The notes beneath the pieces are model-generated. The model did not search any database. It was not told where the DNA came from and saw only the letters and a program-made list of their open reading frames with translations. Shown here piece after piece: positions 1 to 8,654 of a stretch of DNA of 64,000 nucleotides. The translations under genes were made by a program, and so were the position numbers. Numbering within the stretch: the stretch's first letter is position 1; each line of letters opens with the position of its first letter. The stretch comes from Saccharopolyspora spinosa NRRL 18395 (lineage in GTDB: Bacteria; Actinomycetota; Actinomycetes; Mycobacteriales; Pseudonocardiaceae), in assembly GCF_000194155.1 (NCBI RefSeq), contig NZ_GL877879.1, positions 1,728,805-1,792,804 on the forward strand. The letters run 5' to 3'.

Positions 1-180
1 AGGCCCCACCACACGCCCCGCACCCGGCCACACCGCAGCTTCCGGTGACGGGTCACCGAAAGTGCCCTCGGCGGACAGCCCGACCGAACCCATCCCGTGG
101 TTGTCGCTGTACTCACCAAGGAAACCAGCGAAATCATCCCTCCTGGTGACCTGCCCGGTATTTTCCTGTGGCCTGATCGG
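1..180 (-). other. Unidentified open stretch running off the left edge
   Basis: On the minus strand an uninterrupted frame reads like protein (pieces such as RRDDFAGFLGEYSDNHG and SVGLSAEGTFGDP) from about position 180 down to the window edge. I see no convincing start codon in that frame and do not recognise the family. It may be the start of a gene that continues outside the window or part of the decayed DNA next to it. The 34-bp palindrome lies just upstream of it. Confidence 0.2.
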
Positions 181-195
181 AGCCGGCTCGCTGGG

Positions 196-229
196 GATCT
201 CACGGGCTTCCCGGGAAGCCCGTGAGATC
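196..229. repeat. Perfect 34-bp palindrome
   Basis: The half-site GATCTCACGGGCTTCCC (17 nt) is followed directly by its exact reverse complement with no spacer. All 17 pairs match. It could fold into a long hairpin in RNA or a cruciform in DNA. It lies in decayed DNA, so it could be a terminator, a recombination or resolution site, or the end of a small mobile element. Confidence 0.85.
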
Positions 230-1085
230 GCGTGGGAGGAACCCGATGCGGTGGTGGGGGCGGTGTCGTCGGCCCGCCTACTACCAGGCCAGGCCAGGCG
301 CCGTCGCGCGCCGTCTCGTTCCGGGCGTCGCCCCTGGATCGTGTCCGGTACCGGCTTCACCCCGTCGCCGCCCGCCTGGATCCAGACCTCCGCCCGTGCC
401 GGTCCTTCGACATGCGGCTGCAGATCGTGCGCGACGGGAGCGAAACCGGGCCCGGCCTGTGCCGGGCCATCGACTTGTGCCGTGGCATCGGCGTGTGCCG
501 TGGCATCGGTTTTTCTGCCGGGATCGCCGTGCACCACGTCCCGGGTGCCACAACCCGATCGGCTTCGGCCCTTCTCACTTGGTAACCCTTCGCGTTATTT
601 TCCTTCGTTTGCTGTTTCCGTCGCGCCACCTTCGGCTGGAGCTCCGCCAGCTCCGCCGCCTGCTCCTCAGTCAACGGCGTGGCCGTGGCCGTGAAACACG
701 ACGACTCCACCGCGATACACCAGATCAACGAGGACAATCCTGACCGATGCCCGCCTCACGCAAAGCCCGGATGCGACGCCGCGCCCGCCAGGACGGCCCA
801 CGAACAGACTCGCGATGACCCGATCATTCTTCCGCCCCAAGATGATCACCCGTCCATTCCACTGTCCGACGAGGCCACAATTCCAGCATGACGGCACAAC
901 AAGAGGTACGAACATGAACACCAGCCACGACTGCCCCGAAAGCCAAAAACCACTGCCCCAAAGTCTGCGACGACAGACACACCACTCGACACCTCACACG
1001 CCCGTCACCTAACCCGAAACAAATCAACACCCGCAACGCCACCGCTCGAAAACCCACCCACATCGCCCGGCAAACCGCGAACCGA
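230..1085. other. No intact gene; degenerate coding-like DNA
   Basis: Short fragments on the minus strand look protein-like (for example EEQAAELAELQPKVARRKQQ near 600-670), but they change frame and end quickly, so I cannot assemble or name a gene. The stretch sits beside several clear pseudogenes and is best read as decaying DNA. Confidence 0.35.
458..511. repeat. Three imperfect 18-bp tandem repeats
   Basis: The unit TGTGCCGTGGCATCGGCG occurs three times in a row (458-475 diverged, 476-493, 494-511). On the minus strand it gives repeated PMPRH-like residues. It lies within degenerate DNA and I assign no function. Confidence 0.6.
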
Positions 1086-1089
1086 CCAT

Positions 1090-1330
1090 CACGTGCATTT
1101 TTCGGAAGACCCGGCCGGGGCAGGCAGGGCCGCACTGCTGATCTTCCACAGAGGTCACGCGGAGCAGACCCTCCAGGAAAACGCCTGCCACTTCAACAAA
1201 TCATAAGCACCAAACCCGCGACCAGCGCGCACCCCTCCGCGACCCGAACGTCAAACCGCTGCCGACAGCTCGGAGCGAACACCAACAAACCGTGGCAGGA
1301 CTCATCAACGAGTACCGTCAAACAGCCCGA
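1090..1330 (+). pseudogene. C-terminal remnant of a DDE integrase/transposase
   Basis: In two plus frames I read AEQTLQENACHFNK, then RDQRAPLRDPNVKPLPTA, then VAGLINEYRQTA. This order (a HFN..RPHQ-like stretch, then a closing GLINEY tail) is typical of the C-terminus of IS3/IS481-type integrases in actinomycetes. The frame changes near 1200 and no upstream catalytic part is present, so this is a dead fragment. The family assignment is from memory of such tails. Confidence 0.5.
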
Positions 1331-1437
1331 CAGGCCAACGAAACCCCACCTCACAGCCCGCCAACCCGTTTTGAAGCAATATGGGACCGGCTGAAACGGC
1401 ATGCCGCTCTACGCGGCCTCGCGTGCCGGTGCCGAGG

Positions 1438-2515
1438 TCAGTCGAACCAGTTGGTCGGGATCGGGGCCTTGCGACGCCCGTCGACTGGTCGCCAGTTCTC
1501 CACGATGGCTTTCTGAAAGCAACGTTCCTCGGTTAGGTTGGAATGGTCGCACACTATGATCTGCAACATGCCTTCGTTGGGATCGGCCATATCTAGCAAG
1601 AGCTCGAAGTAGGCGGTGACCGTTGCCCAGTCGCGTCCTGAACGGTGGTGACGTCCGCGATCTTCGCGGGGAAGAATGCCTGAGTCGGCTGGTCCAGCAT
1701 GAGAAAGCTCGACACCGGCCGGTCGTGGAGCCGGAAATAGTTATGCAGGGCGAGGTGTGCGACGAGGTGGTAGCCGATCCAGTTGTTGGCACTACCGATG
1801 CGAATCAGCGGAAGACGTCCCAGGGGACGGCGGACCATGACATTGAGCTGGCTGAGGCTGATGGCGACTTCGTCGGCCGCTGCGGCCTGTCCTAGGTTCA
1901 GGCGCTTGGCCCAGGTGGTCATGTTGGCGGCGACGTCGGTGAGCCGTCGTTGCGTCTCAGCGTTGATGTCGTCTTCGTCGAGCAGGGCTTGGAGTGTAGT
2001 GAGGTTTTCCTGGGCCAGAATCAGATCGTTGTGCAGCTGACCGATGCCACCGGCAGGTGATTCTGTGTCGGCGGTGAGCGCCTGTTCGATCCGTCCCTGG
2101 ATCCGGGCGATGCGCACATGCTGCTCCTGGAGATTGCACATGCGTTCGTCGCTGGCGGCAAGTGCCCGCAGATGGACCCCGTTTACCCGCAGGCGTTTGA
2201 CGACACCTTCCCGCTGGCTGAGGCATCGGGCTCGTCCAACGGACCTGTGCACATCGGACAGATAGCAACGTCGTGGTCCTGCTCGGGCCCGAGCAGGTCG
2301 AGGACTTGAGGCGGTCGAGCTGAAGAGGCAGCTCCCCGGTGACGGCCTGCTGCAGCTGCTCGCGCAGCGTCGTCGAGTTTGCGTTGAGCGGCGCGTTGGG
2401 CCGCTGGGGTCTCGTTCGCCGACAAGAAAGCCCTCTTCCACCGCGCACTATGACCTGCCAGGGCCCGGTCCAGCAGGCGATCCAGCGCTACGCGCTCGCT
2501 GCCACGGCCACGCAA
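1438..2515 (-). pseudogene. DUF3732-type protein, multiply frameshifted
   Basis: The pieces in order on the minus strand are: a start region to QDHDVAICPMCTGPLDEPDA (cysteine pair like a zinc knuckle), then a second frame with helical sequence and SANNWIGYHLVAHLALHNYF and SFLMLDQPTQAFFPAKIADV, then a third frame with YFELLLDMADPNEGMLQIIV ending in PIPTNWFD and a stop. The middle block is characteristic of DUF3732 proteins, which accompany ABC-type ATPase modules in some bacterial conflict-like operons. At least two frameshifts and a missing N-terminal ATPase region mark it as dead. No partner genes remain next to it. Confidence 0.7.
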
Positions 2516-2645
2516 CCCGGCTCGCGGTGGTGGACATAGCCATGACCGATGGTCGAGACGGCGGCCACTCGACGCGCGACTACCAATGCAGACGGTGTCG
2601 ACCGAGCCGCGCGGCGTGACAGTCGCGTTGCGCAGCGAGAACTCG

Positions 2646-3318
2646 CTACCGCGCCGCGATGCCGAGTGCAGGGGCTAGCTCGGTCAGGACGGGCAGCCGA
2701 TCCGCGCTCGGAACTGCATTCACGACCAGGCGTGAGGCTCCGGCCTCCAGCTGGGTGCGCAGCTGATCTGCTGTCGTCGCCGCATCACCCTGCGCCACCA
2801 CGGCGTCGACCAGGGCATCGCTGCCTCGGTCGGCCAGGTCGTCTTCGCCGGAACCCATCCGGGCCAGGTTGGCCTGGTAGTTCGCCAGCCCGAGGTGCAC
2901 TTGGATGGCCTCACGGCCAGCGGCGCAGGTTCTTGGCCGAGTCACGGAGAGCCACCTTGTGCTTCACCGCCAGCAGCGCGTCCGGGCCGACAAGCTCGGG
3001 CGCCCGCCGCTGCTTCGGCACGCCGCTCTCGTCCAACACGTCCAGGTAGGTCGACCAGTGCCCGGTATGGCGGGAGCGGAAATCGGTCCCGAGCTCCCGG
3101 TGCCCCGCGCCGATACCGAGCAGGAACCGCCCGGGGTGGGCCGCCTCGAACCGCCCAGACGCTCGACTCATCTGCCACCTCCGGGGCACGCGCTCGCGCA
3201 ACGGCGCTGGCGCGCACCTCGTCGGTTGCCGTGGCGATCGTGTCGAATGATGGCGTTCCACGGGGGTTGCCACAGCGCCAACTTCGCATGTCGATTGCCT
3301 CCGCCCCTTGACGTTTTT
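2646..3318 (-). pseudogene. F420-dependent luciferase-like oxidoreductase, broken
   Basis: Minus-strand pieces in different frames match one luciferase-like F420 family: AHPGRFLLGIGAGHRELGTD (substrate/cofactor region), YLDVLDESGVPKQRR, then after a gap IQVHLGLANYQANLARMGSG and a C-terminus ending VLTELAPALGI. The central region normally joining these pieces is missing and the N-terminus is scrambled. This is a decayed gene upstream of the LuxR regulator and probably marks the edge of the conserved cluster. Confidence 0.7.
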
Positions 3319-3379
3319 TCATTTCTGACAAAAACTCAACTCAGCTGCTGGCTCATACCGCCAAAAGGAGGTATTCATC

Positions 3380-4009
3380 GTGCACGACGCGGCCGTGGCG
3401 ACAGTCCGCGTGGCGCTCCACGCCACGGACGAGCTCACCCGTGTCAGCCTGGCCAGCTGCATAATCCAGGACCGGCGACTCTCGCTGACCGAAACGGCCG
3501 ACGCCGACGTCGTCGTGATAGTCCAGGAAACCACCGGCTCACACACGATGGAGGCTTTGCGTAGTTTGTCCTCCGGAGCCGCCAAGCACTTCCTGCTCAT
3601 CGTGGACGGCAACTGGCGACCCTACGTCTCCACCGCCGTGCAGCACGGCGTCCGCGCCATCCTCTGGCGCGCCCGCTTCTCCCCCAGCTCCTTCCTGCAC
3701 ACCATCCACGCGGTCAGCAACGGCGACGGAGTCCTCCCGCTATCGCTGCAAGGCACGCTTTTGAACGAACTCCAGCGCGTCCAACGCGACGTTCTCCGCC
3801 CCCGCGACCTGACCATGTGTGGACTCTCCACCCGTGAGGTCGACGTCCTCCAGCTGATCTCCGAGGGCTTCGATCTCAAGGAGATCGCACAGAAACTGGC
3901 CTATTCCGAACGCACCATCAAGAACATCCTCTACCAGGTCATGGCGCGTTACGGGCTGCGAAACCGGACACACGCCGTCTCCTTCGCGATTCGCTCGGGG
4001 CTCATCTGA
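3380..4009 (+). CDS. LuxR/NarL-type transcriptional regulator
   Basis: A 209-residue protein with a receiver-like N-terminal domain and a C-terminal LuxR helix-turn-helix (about residues 146-207, with LSTREVDVLQLISEG and ERTIKNILYQVMARYGLRNR). The GTG start is supported by a strong ribosome site, AAAGGAGG, at 3365-3372. The receiver half seems to lack the usual phospho-acceptor Asp: after strand three I read ADVVVIVQE where DVVLMD is normal. It may therefore respond to something other than a sensor kinase. It lies at the left end of the phosphonate cluster, convergent with the StrR-type gene, so a role in cluster control is likely but inferred. Confidence 0.85.
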   Translation: MHDAAVATVRVALHATDELTRVSLASCIIQDRRLSLTETADADVVVIVQETTGSHTMEALRSLSSGAAKHFLLIVDGNWRPYVSTAVQHGVRAILWRARFSPSSFLHTIHAVSNGDGVLPLSLQGTLLNELQRVQRDVLRPRDLTMCGLSTREVDVLQLISEGFDLKEIAQKLAYSERTIKNILYQVMARYGLRNRTHAVSFAIRSGLI

Positions 4010-4257
4010 ACACGCACCGCCCGGTACCCCGCAACCGGCCCCTCCCGAACCACAAAGCGGATGCCGGGAAAAGCGGGGACGTTCGACAAGGACGTCGACA
4101 AGCAGCGACACGCTGCCGGGCGCCAGTGCGCCCGCGCCCAGCAGGCGCCTCGGCCCGCGACCGCGCTTCCGATTCGGTAGGTTTCGCGCACGGTTTTCGT
4201 TCCCGGTAGTCGACCGCACCACTGGAATCTCGACGGGCTCGTTGATCGGCTGGAGGT

Positions 4258-4287
4258 GTTCGACTGCTGACGACGGATCAGTCGAAC
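4258..4287. promoter_or_regulatory. StrR-like operator palindrome (or terminator hairpin)
   Basis: GTTCGACTG (4258-4266) and its exact complement CAGTCGAAC (4279-4287) flank a 12-nt spacer. The known StrR binding consensus is GTTCGActG-N11-CagTcGAAC, so both arms fit fully and only the spacer is one base longer. The next gene (4320-5381) encodes a StrR-type protein. The site lies between the 3' ends of two convergent genes, an odd place for an operator, so a bidirectional terminator hairpin is the alternative. Confidence 0.6.
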
Positions 4288-4319
4288 ACCGGCTGCGGAT
4301 CCGAGACCGGCCGGGAATC

Positions 4320-5381
4320 TCAAGCTCCCTCGGACGAAGACGACATTCGCATCGACTCCTGGCGCTTCTCCAACCGCTCGGCGAAGGTCTCCCAGGCTGC
4401 CGCGCACCGCCTAGCGGTGTTCACCACGCTGCGGACGCAGTGGCGGGGGACGCCCTCGACGTAGCGCTGCCACTCGTCGGGATCCAACGCGCCCACATCC
4501 AGCAGCCGCAGCACAGCGCGACCGATCTCGTTGAACCGCATGGACGGGTCACGCCGCAGCTGCTCCAGGTCGGAGACCTGCCGATCACCGGCCTCCGCGT
4601 CGGCGCAGACCCGCTGCTGGATCGCGGGCAAGGTGGATGCCTGCGCGCTGCGGCCCATCCGCTGCTGCTCGGGCACCAGATCCTGGCCGGCCCGCAGCCG
4701 GGCGCGAACGTCATTCGCGGTGCTCACCGAGACACCGCTCGCCTGCGCCACCTCCCGGAGGCTGGCATCCGGGCGCTTCGCCATCAGCTCCCCGGCGCGG
4801 GACCTCCCTTCCGCCGAGCTGAGCGGACGCACCCTGCCGTCCCGGCCGATCCGGCTGTCCAGCGGCGAGACGTTGCCCCCGACCCGCTTCCGGATCGCGG
4901 CGACCGTCCTGGCTGCTACCCCGGCGGCGGACGCGATCGCACGATCCGACCACTGCGGATGGGAAACGACGATGCGCGCCACCGCAGCCGATCTGTCGAC
5001 CGGGGTGAGGCGGAGACCGTGCATGGCGTTCAGCTTGACCGCGATGACGAACGCGTCCTGCTCACTCCCGGCGAAGAAGACGGCTTTAATCGTTTCACGC
5101 CCTTGCGCCGCTGCGGCCCGCAACCGGTGCATGCCGTCCACGACCCGCATCGTTTCCCGATGGACCAGGATCGGCGGGAGATCCCCCTCCACCTCAACCA
5201 GCGCGTGGACGTGGCCCATGTCCTGGCCCGCCACACGCACGGGCGGAGCATGCAGGACGGACCCGATGGGAATGCATTCCATCCGGCAGCTTTCCAGCTT
5301 CTGCCGCAGCTCCGCCGTGCCACGGGAAATGTCCTCCGCGCTCAGCACCGGCCAAGCGCGCGACGAAGAAACCTCTGCCAC
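4320..5381 (-). CDS. StrR-type pathway-specific regulator (ParB-like N-domain)
   Basis: Predicted 353 residues, the usual length for StrR/NovG-type activators of antibiotic clusters. The N-terminal half is a ParB/Srx-like fold (GHVHALVEVEGDLPPILVHR, then VVDGMHRLRAA). The middle has helix-turn-helix sequence (HPQWSDRAIASAAGVAARTV, then a second HTH with LREVAQASGVSVSTANDV). I chose the GTG at 5381 because GGGGGAGG lies about 6 nt upstream. The frame stays open to 5528 without a better start. The most likely role is activation of the phosphonate genes. A near-consensus StrR palindrome lies just past its 3' end. Confidence 0.85.
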   Translation of the reverse strand: MAEVSSSRAWPVLSAEDISRGTAELRQKLESCRMECIPIGSVLHAPPVRVAGQDMGHVHALVEVEGDLPPILVHRETMRVVDGMHRLRAAAAQGRETIKAVFFAGSEQDAFVIAVKLNAMHGLRLTPVDRSAAVARIVVSHPQWSDRAIASAAGVAARTVAAIRKRVGGNVSPLDSRIGRDGRVRPLSSAEGRSRAGELMAKRPDASLREVAQASGVSVSTANDVRARLRAGQDLVPEQQRMGRSAQASTLPAIQQRVCADAEAGDRQVSDLEQLRRDPSMRFNEIGRAVLRLLDVGALDPDEWQRYVEGVPRHCVRSVVNTARRCAAAWETFAERLEKRQESMRMSSSSEGA

Positions 5382-5606
5382 GAACCCTCCCCCATGAACC
5401 TGACACCGGGACGCCGAACAATCCGCGTCCCGCCCCACAGCAACACCGAGTACACGGACTCGGCCCTCAAAAATAGCAGCGCACACCCCTACGCCCGCCG
5501 GAAATGTCGTTTTGATCACAGACAGCAAAGGGAAATTGCGCCGATCGGGTCAAATTTCGCACATCGAGACGAGCGGCCCCCGAATAACGAACACATAAGT
5601 AAGAAC

Positions 5607-5623
5607 CATGCCGGAACGGCATG
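5607..5623 (-). terminator. Short hairpin, probable terminator of the decayed lasso locus
   Basis: CATGCCG, a GAA spacer, then CGGCATG form a perfect 7-bp stem. Read on the minus strand it lies about 75 nt after the end of the lasso B2 remnant and is followed by a T-rich stretch (GTTCTTACTTATG). It also lies upstream of the StrR-type gene and could be an operator instead. Confidence 0.4.
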
Positions 5624-5698
5624 ATTTCATTTCACCAAAGCTGTGATTCCGCCTTCCGACGTACCGGACGATTCGTCCGATAGGCGTATCAAGCGGGT

Positions 5699-5900
5699 TC
5701 AGGAACCGGCCGCGGGCACCGAGCAAATCGTCCGGGACCCGACGACCGCGCCCGGTTCCCACGGGCGTCCCGTCGGCCTCGATCCACGCGTGGGCCGAGA
5801 ACGGTGCCGTGCGTACCCCGACGCACCAGGTCGGCTACGCACCCCGCAAGCGCGCGAGCAGGACGGCGGCGAGCGATCGTTGCAGGCGCCAGGTCAGCCC
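5699..5900 (-). pseudogene. Lasso-peptide B2 (leader protease) remnant
   Basis: The minus strand reads LQRSLAAVLLARLRGA, an in-frame TAG, PTWCVGVRTAPFSAHAWIEA and DGTPVG, ending after a further frame change at a TGA near 5699. This is the conserved core of the transglutaminase-like lasso-peptide leader protease (CLQRSLA..., W-P-T-W-C-x-G-V-R, H-A-W, and D-G-x-P-V-G-E). The catalytic Cys of the CLQRS motif is Arg here, and the internal stop plus missing N-terminus show the gene is dead. It follows the precursor-like ORF at 5952-6071 in the normal A-to-B2 direction. Confidence 0.7.
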
Positions 5901-5951
5901 GTCGGGATCGCTCATCTCACACATCTGGCCCAGTTCCCGCGGTGGCGCCGA

Positions 5952-6071
5952 TCAACGCTCGCTCGGACGACCGCAGGAGAACGGGCCGCCTTCCGGGAAT
6001 CCGGCGCCGGCTCCGTGAGTCTCCGCGGCGAACCCGCCGACCTCCTCCACTTTGGGCGGCTCGTGTGCCAC
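5952..6071 (-). CDS. Putative lasso-peptide precursor
   Basis: A 39-residue ORF too short for standard calling. The leader HEPPKVEEVGGFAAETH resembles actinobacterial lasso leaders (Y-x-x-P-x-L, then VGxF, Thr at -2), with His in place of Tyr. Cleavage after TH would give a core starting with Gly1 and carrying Glu at position 8 (GAGAGFPEGG...), the pattern needed for an 8-residue macrolactam. A lasso B2 remnant follows it. The GTG start lacks a good ribosome site. A strong GGAGGA with ATG at 6090 just upstream is out of frame and stops after two codons, so the leader may itself be frameshifted. No B1 or C (cyclase) gene is nearby. Confidence 0.5.
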   Translation of the reverse strand: MAHEPPKVEEVGGFAAETHGAGAGFPEGGPFSCGRPSER

Positions 6072-6127
6072 GCCCGATCTGCTAGGACATGGTTCCTCCT
6101 CGGGATTTCCTTTTCCAAGGATGGAAT

Positions 6128-6202
6128 GAATCGTTTCCGGCGAGCACCGCGGCGTCAATACGACAATCGCGGCAAATAGTTGCCAACTTCGACAAACGAT
6201 TC
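6128..6202. promoter_or_regulatory. Spaced inverted repeat in a divergent promoter region
   Basis: GAATCGTTT (6128-6136) and its exact complement AAACGATTC (6194-6202) are 57 nt apart in the intergenic region between the lasso remnant (minus) and the exporter gene (plus). The geometry would suit a looping dimeric repressor, but no bound regulator is known and chance is possible. Confidence 0.3.
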
Positions 6203-6374
6203 CTGTCGTGATGCTTTTCCAGCGGTCCGAGCCGCGCGGGAGTAGCATCGCGCCGCGAACTGTGATTGCATGGCAAGCGGTTCGTCACCGGGTTCCGAGC
6301 GCATCGCGTTCGCGGCAGTGCCGTTTCCGGGCGAGCACGCCGCAGATGTTCTCCGTCGAATTCGAGTAGGTCGC

Positions 6375-7616
6375 ATGCGTTCATTCGCTGAAAAGCGTGA
6401 AAGCCTCCTCCCGAAGGGCCGGGAGGTCCGAGCCCTGGCACTGGCGACGCTGACGAGCAGATTCGGCCGCGGGCTGTTCTACACGACCTTGCCGATCTAC
6501 CTCACCCGTTCGGTCGGGCTGAGCGTCCACGAGGTCGGTATCGGTCTCACCGCCGGTGCGCTGGTGGGACTGCTCGGCGGAGTGCCCGGTGGTCGCCTCG
6601 CGGACAGGGTCGGACCGCGGCTGGTGCGCACGGCGTGCCGCTTCGCGGAAGCGCTGATGATCTGCGGCTATCTCGCGATCGGAGGCCTGCCGGGATTCGT
6701 CGTCACGGCAGCGCTGGTCACCCTCTGCGAATCGGCCGGGCAAGCGGCCGAAGGCGCGCTCATCGCGCACGCGGTCGACCGGAACAGCCGGGTGCGAACT
6801 CGCGCTTATCTGCGGTCGGTCACCAATGCGGGCTGGATGGTGGGTTCCGCGCTCGCCGGAGTCGCGCTGCTGTCCGACACCGCTCTCGGCTATCAAGTCG
6901 TCATCGTCACCTCGGCGCTCTGCTACGCGCTCTCGGCCGTGGTCACGACGCAGGTTCCGCTTTCCGGAGCGGCACCGGAGAAGAAAGCTGCCGGTGGACG
7001 AGTGGCGGTCCTGCGGGACCGGCCTTATCTGGCGCTGACCGCGTTGAATGCCGTGCTGACCCTCAACATCGGGGTGTTCACCGTCGCCTTGCCGCTCTAC
7101 ATGGCGCAACGCACCCACGCGCCGGTCGCCTTGTACGCGGTGTTCTCCGTGATCAACACCGTCGTCGTGATGCTCTTCCAGGTACGCGCGAGCCGGCGGA
7201 CCGAGACCGCGACGGGTGCCGCCCGCGCACAGCGCCGAGCAGGCTACTTCCTCCTCGCATGCTGCCTATGCTTCGCGGTCGCGGACGGGACACCCGCGTG
7301 GGTCGCCGTCGTCTTCCTCTTCCTCGGTGTGGGCGTGCACGTCGTCGGCGAACTCCTGCATGCCGCCGGCTCGTGGGGAATCTCCTTCGAACTTGCACCG
7401 GAACACGCTCAGGGCGAATACCAGGGGGTTTACGGCGTCGGGCGGGACCTGGCCCAGGTCGTCACCCCCCTTGTCGCGACCACCGCGATGGCCGGTTGGG
7501 GCTGGGCGGGATGCGTGCTCCTCGGTGTCGTCTTTCTCGCGGCGGGATGCGCGGTTCCCCCTACGACGCGATGGGCGATCGGCCATGACAGCCGTCCCGT
7601 GCCCACACCGACGTGA
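6375..7616 (+). CDS. MFS transporter, probable phosphonate exporter
   Basis: Predicted 413 residues with about 12 hydrophobic segments. The N-terminal half carries the MFS loop motif as GGRLADRVGPR (about residues 70-80). I chose the ATG at 6375 because it gives the usual MFS length and a weak AGTAGG site precedes it. The frame is open further upstream to 6270. It is the first gene of the plus-strand arm of the phosphonate cluster, 52 nt ahead of the dehydrogenase gene, so export or self-protection for the product is the natural reading. The substrate is inferred only from position. Confidence 0.8.
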   Translation: MRSFAEKRESLLPKGREVRALALATLTSRFGRGLFYTTLPIYLTRSVGLSVHEVGIGLTAGALVGLLGGVPGGRLADRVGPRLVRTACRFAEALMICGYLAIGGLPGFVVTAALVTLCESAGQAAEGALIAHAVDRNSRVRTRAYLRSVTNAGWMVGSALAGVALLSDTALGYQVVIVTSALCYALSAVVTTQVPLSGAAPEKKAAGGRVAVLRDRPYLALTALNAVLTLNIGVFTVALPLYMAQRTHAPVALYAVFSVINTVVVMLFQVRASRRTETATGAARAQRRAGYFLLACCLCFAVADGTPAWVAVVFLFLGVGVHVVGELLHAAGSWGISFELAPEHAQGEYQGVYGVGRDLAQVVTPLVATTAMAGWGWAGCVLLGVVFLAAGCAVPPTTRWAIGHDSRPVPTPT

Positions 7617-7668
7617 ACCCGCGATCGAACCATTCAACTGTGCAGCCGCGACAACCCGAGGGGTTTCT

Positions 7669-8652
7669 GTGCGCAACGTTTCCGAAGATGCAGCTCCGGC
7701 ACCGCCTACGAGGTGGAAGGTCCTGGTCGTGGACCCCATACACGACGAGGCCCTCGAACGTCTGCGCCGGACCTGCGACGTCGTCGTCCACCTTCGGCCG
7801 TCGGCGGACGAGATCCTGACGTTGTCCCGCGACGCCGATGTGATCGTCCTGCGCAGCGGCGTACAGCTGCCCGCCGAGCTATTCGCCGGGGCCCAGCGCC
7901 TGAAGCTCGTGGCGCGGGCGGGTGCCGGCACGGACAACATCGACCTGACCGCCGCGCGCCATGCGGGCGTCGTCGTGTTCAACGTCCCAGGAGAGTCCGC
8001 AGGCGCGGTCGCGGAGCTGACGATCGGACTGCTGCTGGCGCTGGCGCGCAAGATCTCGCTGGCCGACCGGCAGGCCCGCACGAACGTATGGAACAAGTCG
8101 GCGCTGGTCGGATCCGAGCTCGCGGGCAAGACGATGGGAATCGTCGGCCACGGCAACATCGGCGCGCGGGTCGCCCACCTGGCGCAGGGCTTCTCCATGC
8201 GGGTGCTGACCTGCGTCGAGCGAGAAGACGAGCCCCGACGCCGCGCGCTGGCAGCGAGAAACATCGAGCTCGTCGGCCTCCGGGCCATGCTCCGGGAAGC
8301 CGACGTGGTCTGCCTCGCGGTCCCGCTGACGCCACGCACTCGCGGGCTGATCTCGGAGCCGGAGCTCGCGATGATGAAGTACGGCGCTTACCTCGTGAAC
8401 GTTTCCCGGGGTGAGATCGTCGACGAACGCGCCCTGCACGAGGCGCTGAAGCGAGGAACCCTCGCCGGTGCGGCGCTCGATGTCCGCACCGGTGAAGGCA
8501 GCCCAACGCAACTATCGACTCTGGACAACGTGGTGCTTACCCCGCACATCGGAGCCATGTCGTCGGACGCGCAGCGGCGGATCGGCCACATCGTGGTCGA
8601 GTCGATCCACAGCGCCATGACGGGCGCACCCGTCGCCAACCGGGTTTGCTGA
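7669..8652 (+). CDS. D-2-hydroxyacid dehydrogenase, likely phosphonopyruvate reductase
   Basis: A 327-residue NAD(P)-dependent D-2-hydroxyacid dehydrogenase. The Rossmann motif GHGNIG is at residues 160-165. The catalytic Arg (NVSRGE, R247), Glu (TGEG, E276) and His (TPHIGA, H293) are all present. The GTG start follows GAGGGG. In the valinophos and phosphonothrixin routes a dedicated dehydrogenase of this type reduces phosphonopyruvate to phosphonolactate, pulling the unfavourable PEP mutase equilibrium. The neighbours here (ArgC-like, PGK-like, alcohol dehydrogenases) fit that pathway, so I assign this step with good but indirect confidence. Confidence 0.85.
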   Translation: MRNVSEDAAPAPPTRWKVLVVDPIHDEALERLRRTCDVVVHLRPSADEILTLSRDADVIVLRSGVQLPAELFAGAQRLKLVARAGAGTDNIDLTAARHAGVVVFNVPGESAGAVAELTIGLLLALARKISLADRQARTNVWNKSALVGSELAGKTMGIVGHGNIGARVAHLAQGFSMRVLTCVEREDEPRRRALAARNIELVGLRAMLREADVVCLAVPLTPRTRGLISEPELAMMKYGAYLVNVSRGEIVDERALHEALKRGTLAGAALDVRTGEGSPTQLSTLDNVVLTPHIGAMSSDAQRRIGHIVVESIHSAMTGAPVANRVC

Positions 8653-8654
8653 TC

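Noticed and set aside
458-511. CRISPR array
   Set aside because: Direct tandem 18-mers with no spacers; no cas genes in the window.
1439-1447. Second StrR half-site CAGTCGAAC
   Set aside because: Only one arm is present and it lies in the tail of the DUF3732 pseudogene.
5382-5528. Upstream ATG start for the StrR-type gene
   Set aside because: The added 49 residues do not look like StrR; the GTG at 5381 has a strong ribosome site and gives family length.
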